This document shows positions 26,544 through 34,693 of a stretch of 64,000 nucleotides of DNA, one piece after another (positions within the stretch are counted from its first letter, which is position 1; each line of letters begins with the position of its first letter). This stretch comes from Microbacterium sp. (GTDB lineage: Bacteria; Actinomycetota; Actinomycetes; Actinomycetales; Microbacteriaceae): positions 1 to 64,000 of the forward strand of contig NZ_JAPLAI010000056.1 in NCBI RefSeq assembly GCF_026393345.1, in the 5' to 3' direction. The notes beneath the pieces are model-generated. The model was not told where the DNA came from, searched no databases, and saw nothing but the letters and a program-made list of their open reading frames with translations. Position numbers and translations under genes: made by a program.

Positions 26544-27941
26544 ATGACCGCGCACGACCCCGCATCCACCCCCGACGCCGGCATCCTCCCCGGCGATCAC
26601 CTGGAACGCCTCCGCACCCGGGTGACCGGCACCGTGGTGCTACCCGGCGACCCCGACTGGGACGACGCCCGCCGGGCGTGGCAGCTGCTGGCCGACCAGC
26701 ATCCGGCCGCCGTGGTGTACGCCGCCACCGAGCAGGACGTCGTCGCCACCGTGGCGACCGCACGGAAGCTCGGGCTCAGCGTCGCACCGCAGGGCACCGG
26801 CCACGCCGCCACCGCGATCCCGTCGCTGCGGGACACGATCCTGCTGCGCACACGTGCCCTCGACACGATCGAGATCAACCCGGAGACCGAGCGCGCCCGC
26901 GTCGGCGCCGGCGCCGTGTGGTCGCAGGTCGTGGGCGCGGCAGCGGAGCACGGCCTCGCCGCCGTCGCGGGGATGGCGCCCTCGGTCGGCGTCACCGGCT
27001 TCACCCTCGGCGGCGGCGTCGGCTGGCTGGCGCGGTCGCACGGCCTGGCGGCGAACAGCATCCGCGCCCTCGACGTGGTCGACGCGCACGGTCGATCGCT
27101 GCACGTGGACGCCGCACGGCACGCCGATCTGTTCTGGGCCGCACGGGGCGGTGTCGCGCCGGTGGTCGTGACCGGGCTCGAGCTGCAGCTGTATCCGATC
27201 GACGAGATCGTCGCGGGGGGCCTGATGTGGCCGCTCGAGCGGGCGCCGGAGATCGCGCACGCCTGGCGGGACTGGGCGCAGACGCTGCCGGACGGTGTCA
27301 CCTCGCTCGTCCGGGTACTTCGCTATCCGCCCATCCCCGAGATCCCGGAGTTTCTCCGCGGCCGGTCGTTCGTCGCGGTGGAGGCGGCAATCCAGGCCGA
27401 TGCCGATGCCGCCGACAGCCTCCTACAGCCGCTGCGTGCGCTCGGCCCTGAGCTGGATTCCGTGCGCCCGATGTCGCCCGCCGACCTGGCCAGCGTGCAC
27501 GGCGACCCCGACCAGCCGAGCCCCGCGTACGGCGAGAGTGTCGTGCTGAGCGAGCTCACCCCGGACGCGCTGGAGGCGTTCCTGGACGCGGCGCTCGCAC
27601 CGTCGTCGACCTCGCTGCTCTCGATCGAGCTGCGACACCTCGGCGGGATGCTGACCCCCGGACGTACCGGCGGCGGCGCCGTCGCATCGATCGACGGCGC
27701 CGGTTTGGTCTACAGCGTCGGGATCGTGCCGTTCCCCGAGGCGCAGGGCCCCGTCCGCTCCGCGGCCGCGGCCGTGATCGAACGCCTCGCGCCGTACGCC
27801 GCGGACGCGGTCGTGAAGAACTTCACCGACACCCCCGAGGCCGCCACCGCACTGTACGGCGCCGCCGTCGAACGGCTCCGTGCGGTGGTGGCCGCATGGG
27901 ACCCGGAACGTGTCATCCGCACCGGACACCCGCTGGACTGA
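26544..27941 (+). CDS. FAD-linked (BBE-like) oxidoreductase
   Basis: A 465-residue flavoprotein of the PCMH/VAO type with a berberine-bridge-like C-terminus. FAD contacts are seen in AVVYAATEQDVVATVATARKLGL, PQGTGHAAT (where a His could bind flavin covalently) and GVTGFTLGGGVGWLARSHGLAANSI. The C-terminal region has the substrate domain but lacks the usual final NYxN tail and ends with RVIRTGHPLD. Relatives oxidise sugars, alkaloids or antibiotics using O2. The ATG at 26544 is chosen; a GTG lies three bases earlier. It follows the glycosyltransferase by 101 bases and probably belongs to the same TetR-controlled unit. Confidence 0.82.
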   Translation: MTAHDPASTPDAGILPGDHLERLRTRVTGTVVLPGDPDWDDARRAWQLLADQHPAAVVYAATEQDVVATVATARKLGLSVAPQGTGHAATAIPSLRDTILLRTRALDTIEINPETERARVGAGAVWSQVVGAAAEHGLAAVAGMAPSVGVTGFTLGGGVGWLARSHGLAANSIRALDVVDAHGRSLHVDAARHADLFWAARGGVAPVVVTGLELQLYPIDEIVAGGLMWPLERAPEIAHAWRDWAQTLPDGVTSLVRVLRYPPIPEIPEFLRGRSFVAVEAAIQADADAADSLLQPLRALGPELDSVRPMSPADLASVHGDPDQPSPAYGESVVLSELTPDALEAFLDAALAPSSTSLLSIELRHLGGMLTPGRTGGGAVASIDGAGLVYSVGIVPFPEAQGPVRSAAAAVIERLAPYAADAVVKNFTDTPEAATALYGAAVERLRAVVAAWDPERVIRTGHPLD

Positions 27942-27995
27942 TCCGACCCATAACCCCTTCCCTCGGCCGTCCCCCCTGTCCTCCCCGAACGCACA

Positions 27996-28026
27996 CCCGG
28001 CCCGCGCGGACAGCGCGTGGGCCGGG
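27996..28026 (+). terminator. Possible terminator hairpin
   Basis: CCCGGCCC pairs with GGGCCGGG around a GC-rich loop. It lies 55 bases after the flavin-oxidase stop and 30 bases before the next start. No T tract follows, so termination here would be weak or of the actinobacterial T-less type. Confidence 0.35.
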
Positions 28027-28056
28027 CGGTGCCCCCTGCCCGGAAAGCACCCGCTC

Positions 28057-31000
28057 ATGTCACTTCTTCCCCTGTCCCGCCGTCTGCTCGCGTGGATCGC
28101 TGCGCCTCTCATCGCCGGCCTCGTGCTCGGCCTCGGCATCGCCGTGCTGCCCGGCGGGCCATTCACGCCCGCGGCACGTGCCGCGGAGAGCGCGGACTGC
28201 GCCTGCGAGCAGATCGGTCCGTTCGTCGCTCCCGATCCGGGTGTCGCCCCGGCGTATACGCGCCGCGCGGACAACCTCGCGACGTCGCCCTCGGGGGAGT
28301 ACGAGATCGTCGTCGCACAGACCACCGGCACGATCTATCGCGCGGGTGACCGCAACCGGCCGCTGACGGTGCTGCCGATGAGCGGGACCGACCGCCGCTG
28401 GGGGTTCGGCCCCGACGAAGACCGGTTCCTCACCTGGACCCTGGGTGCGGGTCAGATGATCGCCTGGCAGCTGTACGACCTGAGCGGCTCCACCGGCAAG
28501 GTCATCGCGAGCGACTCAGGCGTCACGGCGTCGAGCATCAACTTCGCCTTCAGCGCGAACGGGGAACGACTGATCGTCGGCGCGGTGCAGGGAAACACCG
28601 AACAGCGCCTGTCCGTGTACTCCGCCCGCGCCGGGGGTCAGCCCCTGGTGACCGACAGCGCGCCCATCGTCTTTCCCGCATCCGACCCGGGTGGGATGGG
28701 CGGCGACTCGGGAGCGCCGTCCGCCGCGCGAAACGTCGAAGCGACGGTGCCGAAGAAAACGACGGACATCGAGATCACCTGGGATGAGCCGTACTACCAG
28801 GGCGACGGGGCCATCACGGGCTACCAGCTGCTCGTCGATCCCATCGCCCCCGAAGCCTCGCAGCGGGTGGACGTCGGAGCCCGCCACATCCGGCTCACCG
28901 GCTACACGCCGGGGGTGAAGTACACGTTCGAGCTGCGCATCGTGAACCGATGGGGGAAGAAGAGCGCGCCCGTGGAAGTGACCGCGAAGATTCCGCTCCC
29001 GAAGCCGCAACCCACGCCCACCCCCACTCCGACTCGGCCCGGCCTCGCTGCGACGGACGAGCCGGCGGACGAGCCGGCGGACGGCACGGATCCCGGCACC
29101 GAGAGAGATGAGCCGGGTGACACGGGCCAGACGCCGCCCCCGAGCACGCCGCCGTTGAGCACGCGGCCATCCGAGTCCCCCTCGGGCGCTCCGTCCGCGA
29201 CTCCGTCGGACGAAACGCCTGCCCCGAGCACGCCGCCGACGGGGGAGCCGGTGCCCGACGCCACCGCACCTGAGGCCACCGTGCCCGAACGTGCGGCGGC
29301 AGGCACCGAGCCGGCCGACCGCACCGCATCGGTCCCCGAACCCACATCGGCCACGCGCCTCAGCATCGCGTCGGCCCTCAGCCGCACCTCCGGAACCGTG
29401 CGCTCGGCGGCGGCTGCCGACACCGGCGCCACCTCCGGGTGGGGTTTCAGCCCGGATGCGCGATTCCTGCTGATCGCCGACAGCGACGGCACCCGCCCCC
29501 GCGTGAAGATGTTCGACCTCGATTCCGGCAAGAAGACCCCGACCTTCACGACCTCCATCACCGAACCGAGCGCGCAGTGGTGGTTCAGTCCCTGCGGTGG
29601 CGTCTTGGGCATCCTGCAGCTGTCGCCCACCTTCAGCGGCTCGTACACGTTGACCGACAACGTGACCGGAAAGAGAGTCGCCGACGCGACCCGGCAGGCG
29701 AAGGCGAGCTACGGATTCTCCGTCGAGTCGGAGGGGGGCAGCATCCGGTACGTCACCTGGGCGGACGGAAAGGGCCGCGCACTGGCAACCGTCGCCGACT
29801 GCGGTGACCCGGTGCCGCCGCCCCCGCCGCCGCCCGCCGCCCCGACCGCGCTGGCGGCCACGGCAGCGATCGGCCGCGCGGTCGTGTCGTGGCAGCACCC
29901 CGCGACCGACCTGGATGCGTTCGAAATCACGCCGATCCACAACGGTGTGGCCCTCGCGCCGGTCACCGTCGACGGACGCCAGCGCACCGCCGTCGTCGGA
30001 TCCGGCTCCGTACCGCTGACCTCCGGCAGCTATCGGTTCCGGGTGGCGGCCATCGATGACGAGCAGCGCAGCACGGACTCCACGCCATCCGCGGCCGTGA
30101 TCGTCCGTTCCGGCGACGTCTGCGAGGCCGGCTGGACGACCGGCGCCGCCGAAGGGACGGCGCGGGGCGACGCGACCGCCGACGGCACGCGCGCATCCTT
30201 CACGTACACCGTCGCCGGGCGGACCGTCACCTTCCGCACCGCCACCGGGGCCGCGAGCGTCCTCGACGCCGGCTGGTGGAGCTCGACGTCGTATCCGGCC
30301 GGCACCGCCTCCCGGGTGGCGTCGGTCACGTACCCGAACTGGGGGGATTACCTGGCGTCCGTGACATCCACCGCTGCGGACGGCTCCGTCTCGATAGCGA
30401 CTGCGGTGATCCACGTCGCACCGAAGAACCCGCCCGCCAACGACGCGTTCGCGAAGGCGACGGAACTGACCGGTACCGCCGGCACGTTCGACGCCGAGAC
30501 GCGGTGGAGCACCTGCGAGCCGGGCGAGCCCGGCGGCGACCCCGCGAAACTCACGCAGTGGTTCGTCTACCAGGCGCCGGACGAGGGCGCGCTGCTGATC
30601 AGCGACCCCTTCTCGCAGGTCAACGCCTACCTCGGCGACACCCTGGCGACGCTGGAACCCGCCGGGGAGCGCCACACGAAGTACCCCTACTCGAGGATCC
30701 AGATTCTCGTGGACAAGGGTGACACCATCGCGCTGCAGGTGATCGGGTACGCCGGATCATCGGATCCGCTGGGTTTCACCGGGGCATGGCGCTTCTCAAG
30801 CCGGCCGGGGAACGACGACATCGCGGCCGCGACATCGCTCGATCCGACCGCCGACGCGATGCTGACCGGCGACCTGGGTGCCGCGGGCGTGCAGCCGGGT
30901 GAGCCGGATGCGTGCGGGGAGTGCGGCTCACCCACCGCGCAATCGGTCTGGTACCGGTGGACGGGCGGCTCGGATGCCTACCTGTGGTTCCGGACGTACG

Positions 31001-32916
31001 GGGGCACGTCGACGATCGACCTGTTCACCGCCGATCCGGACGGTGACTTCGGGATCGCACCGGTGGATGCCATCGTCAAGCCCAAGCTCGGGTATGCGGG
31101 ACTGCGGCAGGAGCGCGGCCAGGAGTATTACCTGCGCGTGAGCCGTGACGAGTCGGACATCGCGCTCGTCTGGGACTCCACCTACCGGGTCGCCGTGCAG
31201 ACCGCGCCGGAGAACGATCTGCTTCGTGACGCCGTCACCATCCGGGGAGCCGCCGGCGAGATCGCCGGGAACAGCCTGGGCGGGTACATCGAGGCGATCC
31301 CGCCGCAGCCCTCCGGCGCCGAATTCCGTTCCAGCATGGTCTGGTACGAGTGGACCGCCCCGGCCGACGGTCTCGTGAGCTTCACGGTGGATGCGGAGAC
31401 CGACGAGATCGCCCGGCCCGAGGCGCTCGTCTTCCTGCCCGGCCCGGACGGCGCGGACCCGATTCTGCACGCGCCGGCCGTCCTCCCGAAACCCGAGACG
31501 TGGCGGAGCCCCCGCACGACCTTCGATGCCGAAAAGGGGCAGCGATACCTCGTCGCGGTCACCGGTATCTGGACCACGGCGTACTCCGGTATGACCGAGG
31601 GTGACTTCCTCCTGCGCTGGGGCGTCCCGACGACGCCCGGAGCGCCGGCGGACGTCGAGGCCTCAACCGCCGGCAGGCAGGGCGCGATCGACCTCGGGTG
31701 GGACCGGCCCGACGACGGCGGTGCAGACATCACCGGGTACCGCGTGACGGCGGAACCCGCCCTCCCGGAGGGCGCAGTCGTCCAGGTGAACGCCACTGAG
31801 CTCTCCGCACGGGTGTTCGGGCTGACCCCCGGCGTGGAGTACGAACTGCGCGTCGCCGCCGTGAACGTAATGGGGACCGGGGCGGCGGGCACGGTGACCG
31901 CCCAGCGTCCGGCCGGCGGCCTCACCCTCGACCCGCTGACCGTCAGCGTGCAGCCGGGCGCAACACTGGATGCGCAGTTGGTCGCCCGCGGCGGTACTGC
32001 GCCGTACACGTTCAGTGCATCCGCGACGGGACCGTGGATCACACTCGATCCCGCCACCGGGCGACTCTCGGGTGCCGCCCCGGCGGAGGAGGGCATCGTG
32101 CGGTTCGTCGCCACGGTCAGGGATGCGGACGGCTTCGAGTCGCGCCGCGAGGTCGCGGTGCAGGTCGACGCCGACGAGGCGGAGCCCACTCCGATCGAGG
32201 TGGAGATGCCGGAGGTGCCGGCGGGCGGCTGGTACGCCGACGACACGACCGTGGTCCTCACCGCGCCGGACCCGGATGCGGAGACCCCCGTCGCGCACTC
32301 CTCGCGCGGCGCCGCGCTTGCCGCCGAATCCGCCGCCACCGTCCATTGGCGCACCGATGGCGCACAGGCGGACGAAGGCTCTGCCGCCGGGCGAGCAGAG
32401 GTGACGATCAGGGCGGAGGGCGAGACGACACTGGCGTTCTGGGTGGATGACCCGGGGACCGCACGCACGATCACGATCCGCATCGACCGCGCCGCGCCGA
32501 CGGTGACGATCGCCTCGCCCGCCGAGGGTGCGCTGTATTCCGCGGATGCGATCCCTGCACCCACGTTCACCTGCAGCGATCCGCTGTCGGGTGTCGCCTC
32601 CTGCGAGGTCGTCCCCGCGCCGCTCCGCGCGCTGCAGGGGGTTGTCACGCCCGAGGTGCGGCAGCTCGCGGTCCGTGCGACAGACCATGCCGGCAACACC
32701 GTCATCGTCACCCGCACCTACCGCGTCACCGATGCCGTGACGGCACCTCCCACGGGGCGGCCGCTGCTCGACCCGTCGCCGGGCGTGCGCGATACGTCGC
32801 ACCCGGTCGTGGCCAGCACCGGGGCAGATCCCGTTATCCCCTCCGTTCTCGGCATCCTCGCGCTGCTGGTGGGGGTGGCCCTCGTCCGCGGTCGGCGACA
32901 CGTCGGCCCGCGCTGA
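28057..32916 (+). CDS. Giant multidomain surface protein (Fn3, PPC-like repeats, C-terminal sorting signal)
   Basis: A 1619-residue exported protein. The signal peptide is residues 1-47 (cut after ARAA). A propeller-like region follows (50-215), then a fibronectin III domain (about 222-315), a Pro/Thr/Ser/Glu-rich linker (315-448), more propeller-like sequence, a second Fn3 (595-680), and three tandem NDxxxxA-starting modules (about 795, 919 and 1052 onward) with WFVYQAP, VWYRWTG and VWYEWTAP that resemble pre-peptidase C-terminal or carbohydrate-binding repeats. A third Fn3 (about 1190-1286) and an Ig-like putative-adhesin domain (1288-1370) follow. The end reads VVASTGADP, a hydrophobic helix and RGRRHVGPR, a LAxTG-like sorting signal. 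Likely an adhesin or a glycan-binding wall protein. Confidence 0.7.
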   Translation: MSLLPLSRRLLAWIAAPLIAGLVLGLGIAVLPGGPFTPAARAAESADCACEQIGPFVAPDPGVAPAYTRRADNLATSPSGEYEIVVAQTTGTIYRAGDRNRPLTVLPMSGTDRRWGFGPDEDRFLTWTLGAGQMIAWQLYDLSGSTGKVIASDSGVTASSINFAFSANGERLIVGAVQGNTEQRLSVYSARAGGQPLVTDSAPIVFPASDPGGMGGDSGAPSAARNVEATVPKKTTDIEITWDEPYYQGDGAITGYQLLVDPIAPEASQRVDVGARHIRLTGYTPGVKYTFELRIVNRWGKKSAPVEVTAKIPLPKPQPTPTPTPTRPGLAATDEPADEPADGTDPGTERDEPGDTGQTPPPSTPPLSTRPSESPSGAPSATPSDETPAPSTPPTGEPVPDATAPEATVPERAAAGTEPADRTASVPEPTSATRLSIASALSRTSGTVRSAAAADTGATSGWGFSPDARFLLIADSDGTRPRVKMFDLDSGKKTPTFTTSITEPSAQWWFSPCGGVLGILQLSPTFSGSYTLTDNVTGKRVADATRQAKASYGFSVESEGGSIRYVTWADGKGRALATVADCGDPVPPPPPPPAAPTALAATAAIGRAVVSWQHPATDLDAFEITPIHNGVALAPVTVDGRQRTAVVGSGSVPLTSGSYRFRVAAIDDEQRSTDSTPSAAVIVRSGDVCEAGWTTGAAEGTARGDATADGTRASFTYTVAGRTVTFRTATGAASVLDAGWWSSTSYPAGTASRVASVTYPNWGDYLASVTSTAADGSVSIATAVIHVAPKNPPANDAFAKATELTGTAGTFDAETRWSTCEPGEPGGDPAKLTQWFVYQAPDEGALLISDPFSQVNAYLGDTLATLEPAGERHTKYPYSRIQILVDKGDTIALQVIGYAGSSDPLGFTGAWRFSSRPGNDDIAAATSLDPTADAMLTGDLGAAGVQPGEPDACGECGSPTAQSVWYRWTGGSDAYLWFRTYGGTSTIDLFTADPDGDFGIAPVDAIVKPKLGYAGLRQERGQEYYLRVSRDESDIALVWDSTYRVAVQTAPENDLLRDAVTIRGAAGEIAGNSLGGYIEAIPPQPSGAEFRSSMVWYEWTAPADGLVSFTVDAETDEIARPEALVFLPGPDGADPILHAPAVLPKPETWRSPRTTFDAEKGQRYLVAVTGIWTTAYSGMTEGDFLLRWGVPTTPGAPADVEASTAGRQGAIDLGWDRPDDGGADITGYRVTAEPALPEGAVVQVNATELSARVFGLTPGVEYELRVAAVNVMGTGAAGTVTAQRPAGGLTLDPLTVSVQPGATLDAQLVARGGTAPYTFSASATGPWITLDPATGRLSGAAPAEEGIVRFVATVRDADGFESRREVAVQVDADEAEPTPIEVEMPEVPAGGWYADDTTVVLTAPDPDAETPVAHSSRGAALAAESAATVHWRTDGAQADEGSAAGRAEVTIRAEGETTLAFWVDDPGTARTITIRIDRAAPTVTIASPAEGALYSADAIPAPTFTCSDPLSGVASCEVVPAPLRALQGVVTPEVRQLAVRATDHAGNTVIVTRTYRVTDAVTAPPTGRPLLDPSPGVRDTSHPVVASTGADPVIPSVLGILALLVGVALVRGRRHVGPR

Positions 32917-32933
32917 CTCCCGCCCGGCACCCT

Positions 32934-33005
32934 GCCGAGACCACATCCGTTCGCCGAGACCCCATCGAAACGGATGTGGTCTCGCGCGGGGGATATGGTC
33001 TCGGC
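32934..33005. repeat. Family B intergenic palindrome, copy 2
   Basis: Arms GCCGAGACCACATCCGTTC and GCCGAGACCCCATCG, then CGGATGTGGTCTCGC and GGATATGGTCTCGGC. It has the same double-arm design as 24362-24433 with a few changes. It lies 17 bases after the surface-protein stop. Confidence 0.75.
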
Positions 33006-33085
33006 GGAGTGGGGTGGTCACCGTCAGGGCCAACCGACGGTGACCGCCGTCAAGGCCGACACGCCGTCCGTGCTAAACTCGTCGT
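33006..33085 (+). promoter_or_regulatory. Promoter region of rpmB-rpmG-rpsN
   Basis: A -10-like TAAACT is at 33074-33079, which would start the transcript at about 33085, exactly where the first strand of the structured leader begins. The -35 is not clear (GTCAAG at 33049 has a 19-base spacer). I see no Zur box here. Confidence 0.5.
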
Positions 33086-33199
33086 TTGTCTGCGCGCACT
33101 CCTGCGTGTAGTTCGTACCCGCTTCTCCATCAGGTCGGAAACGACCGGGTGATCCGCGGGTGCAGACAAGGGATCTTGGGTGAAGCCGTCCGGTTTCAC
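33086..33199 (+). ncRNA. Structured 5' leader of the rpmB-rpmG-rpsN operon
   Basis: A compact fold is visible by eye. P1 pairs TTGTCTGC (33086-33093) with GCAGACAA (33162-33169). P2 pairs GCGCA (33094-33098) with TGCGT (33103-33107) over a CTCC loop. P3 pairs ACCCGC (33117-33122) with GCGGGT (33156-33161). P4 inside it pairs ATCA-GGTCG with CGACC-GGG-TGAT (33129-33153), capped by a GAAA tetraloop. A separate hairpin GTGAAGCC-GTCC-GGTTTCAC (33180-33199) sits just before the AGAAGGAG ribosome site. This three-way-junction design suggests an autoregulatory ribosomal-protein leader. I cannot match it to a family I know. Confidence 0.6.
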
Positions 33200-33220
33200 G
33201 GTACAGAAGGAGACATCACC

Positions 33221-33457
33221 ATGGCAGCAGTGTGCCAGGTGACTGGAGCGGTTCCCGGCTTCGGTCACGCAATCTCGCACTCGCACCGTCGGACGAAGCG
33301 CCGCTTCGACCCGAACGTGCAGAAGAAGACCTATTTCGTTCCGTCGCTGGGCCGCAACATCAAGCTCAACGTGTCGGCGAAGGGCATCAAGGTCATTGAC
33401 GCCCGCGGCATCGAGTCGGTCGTCAAGGACCTCCTCGCGAAGGGTGTGAAGCTCTAA
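33221..33457 (+). CDS. rpmB: Ribosomal protein L28, cysteine-free-type
   Basis: A 78-residue large-subunit protein starting MAAVCQVTG and containing [20 protein letters not shown]. It has a single Cys and no Cys pairs, so it is the zinc-independent (C-minus) form. A strong AGAAGGAG site precedes the ATG. The stop shares a base with the rpmG ATG (TAATG), so translation is coupled. In mycobacteria and streptomycetes such forms are the Zur-repressed paralogues; here no Zur box is visible, so this may be the only copy. The C-plus paralogues are not in the window. Confidence 0.95.
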   Translation: MAAVCQVTGAVPGFGHAISHSHRRTKRRFDPNVQKKTYFVPSLGRNIKLNVSAKGIKVIDARGIESVVKDLLAKGVKL

Positions 33458-33627
33458 TGGCGAAGAAGGCCCAGGACGTTCGTCCGATCATCAAGCTGCG
33501 TTCGACCGCCGGCTCGGGGTACACCTACGTGACGCGCAAGAACCGCCGCAACAACCCCGACCGCATCGTGCTGAAGAAGTACGACCCGGTCGTCCGTAAG
33601 CACGTCGAATTCCGAGAGGAGCGCTGA
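33457..33627 (+). CDS. rpmG: Ribosomal protein L33, cysteine-free-type
   Basis: A 56-residue protein ([20 protein letters not shown]...). The Cys pairs of the zinc-binding L33 form are absent; the positions where CxxC should occur read GYTYVTRKN and KYDP. Start and stop are fixed by coupling with rpmB and by the four-base gap to rpsN. Too short for a domain search by eye, but the length and the sequence are unmistakable. Confidence 0.95.
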   Translation: MAKKAQDVRPIIKLRSTAGSGYTYVTRKNRRNNPDRIVLKKYDPVVRKHVEFREER

Positions 33628-33631
33628 TCCC

Positions 33632-33937
33632 ATGGCTAAGAAGAGCAAGATCGCGCGCAACGAGCAGCGCAAGGTGATCGTCGAGCGCTACGCCGCCAAG
33701 CGCGCCGAGCTGAAGAAGGCCCTCGTCTCCCCGACGTCGACCGACGAAGAGCGCGAAGCCGCCCGCCTGGGGCTGCAGAAGCTCCCCCGCAACGCATCGC
33801 CCATCCGTGTGCGTTCGCGCGACGTCATCGACGGCCGCCCCCGCGGTGTCCTCACGAAGTTCGGCATCTCGCGTGTCCGCTTCCGTGACATGGCACACCG
33901 CGGCGAGCTGCCCGGTGTCACCAAGTCCAGCTGGTGA
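33632..33937 (+). CDS. rpsN: Ribosomal protein S14, long zinc-free-type
   Basis: A 101-residue small-subunit protein ([20 protein letters not shown]...) of the long S14 type with no Cys. The C-terminal core [42 protein letters not shown] is typical. The GAGAGGAG site overlaps the end of rpmG. The set L28-L33-S14 is the C-minus ribosomal cluster of actinobacteria. Confidence 0.95.
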   Translation: MAKKSKIARNEQRKVIVERYAAKRAELKKALVSPTSTDEEREAARLGLQKLPRNASPIRVRSRDVIDGRPRGVLTKFGISRVRFRDMAHRGELPGVTKSSW

Positions 33938-33960
33938 GCTGACCACAGCATCCATCGATT

Positions 33961-33992
33961 GGCCGGGATCCCGTTCGGGGCCCCGGCCTTTC
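33961..33992 (+). terminator. Terminator after rpsN
   Basis: GGCCGGG (33961-33967) pairs with CCCGGCC (33982-33988) over a 14-base loop and is followed by TTTCGCTT. It ends the ribosomal-protein operon. Confidence 0.7.
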
Positions 33993-34021
33993 GCTTGCCC
34001 CCGAAGCGCCCCTCCGTGCTG

Positions 34022-34097
34022 CATGTCCCATTTTCTGTCGGTATGACCGGCTTAGAGCGGCAGAAAGTGGGACATGTTCTGCAGAAAGTGGGACATG
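34022..34097. repeat. Family C intergenic palindrome
   Basis: The arm CATGTCCCATTTTCTG (34022-34037) is mirrored by CAGAAAGTGGGACATG at 34061-34076 and again at 34082-34097 (exact duplicate). 15 of 16 positions pair. It lies in the 386-base gap between rpsN and the HU gene. A single related arm occurs at 54120. Confidence 0.7.
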
Positions 34098-34204
34098 CGC
34101 GGCGGCGGGAGAGGTGAGGCGACCGCGGCCGGAAGGCCGTTTCGGGACCGGATGCGGGTGAAACCGGGGTGACACGCCGTCACAGTGTGCGCGAAATGCC
34201 CCAA

Positions 34205-34323
34205 AATCCGCGGAATCACGCGGATCGCCGGTATATTCGAGCGCGGTCGACCCGACCAACCGGGAGTCCGCTTCCGGAACCACGTCAAGAAAAGGCGGCT
34301 CTCGCCGTCTGGAGGACATCCAC
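34205..34323 (+). promoter_or_regulatory. Promoter and leader of the HU gene
   Basis: A good -10, TATATT, is at 34232-34237 in an otherwise GC-rich segment; the -35 is weak. This gives a leader of about 80 bases ending in the strong GGAGGA site before the ATG at 34324. Confidence 0.5.
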
Positions 34324-34611
34324 ATGGCCGACAAGTCCATCACCAAGACCGAGCTCGTCGCGAGCATCGCCAGCGCCACGGGTCAGAGCCAGTCCGCCGT
34401 GTCGAGCGTGCTCGACTCCCTCTTCACCACGGTCTCCGAGGCCGTCGCCAAGGGCAGCAAGGTCTCGATCCCCGGCTGGATCGCCTTCGAGCAGGTCGAC
34501 ACCGCCGCCCGCACCGGCCGCAACCCGCAGACCGGCGCCGAGATCGCCATCCCCGCGGGCAAGCGCGTCAAGGTGACCGCGGGTTCGAAGCTGAAGGCCG
34601 CCGTCAAGTAA
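34324..34611 (+). CDS. hup: HU-family nucleoid DNA-binding protein
   Basis: A 95-residue DNA-bending protein of the HU/IHF family without the long Lys/Ala-rich tail of mycobacterial HupB. Family marks are the helical dimerisation part MADKSITKTELVASIASATG and the DNA-binding arm IAFEQVDTAARTGRNPQTGAEIAIPAGKRVKVTAGSKLKAAVK with the intercalating Pro in NPQTG. It compacts the chromosome. A terminator follows within 32 bases, so it is a single-gene unit. Confidence 0.95.
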   Translation: MADKSITKTELVASIASATGQSQSAVSSVLDSLFTTVSEAVAKGSKVSIPGWIAFEQVDTAARTGRNPQTGAEIAIPAGKRVKVTAGSKLKAAVK

Positions 34612-34642
34612 CGACGCCACGAACGCCGTCGTCAGACGGATG

Positions 34643-34669
34643 GGGGGACGCCGAGAGGCGTCCCCCTTT
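34643..34669 (+). terminator. Terminator after hup
   Basis: The perfect ten-base stem GGGGGACGCC-GAGA-GGCGTCCCCC is followed by TTTG. Strong intrinsic terminator. Confidence 0.9.
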
Positions 34670-34681
34670 GTCATGCGCGCT

Positions 34682-34687
34682 TAGGCT
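34682..34687 (+). promoter_or_regulatory. -10-like TAGGCT, leaderless start
   Basis: TAGGCT, six bases, then GTG at 34694. Confidence 0.4.
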
Positions 34688-34693
34688 GGAGGG

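Noticed and set aside
33007..33085. Zur box upstream of rpmB
   Set aside because: I looked for a TGA-rich palindrome like that at 17430 and found none.
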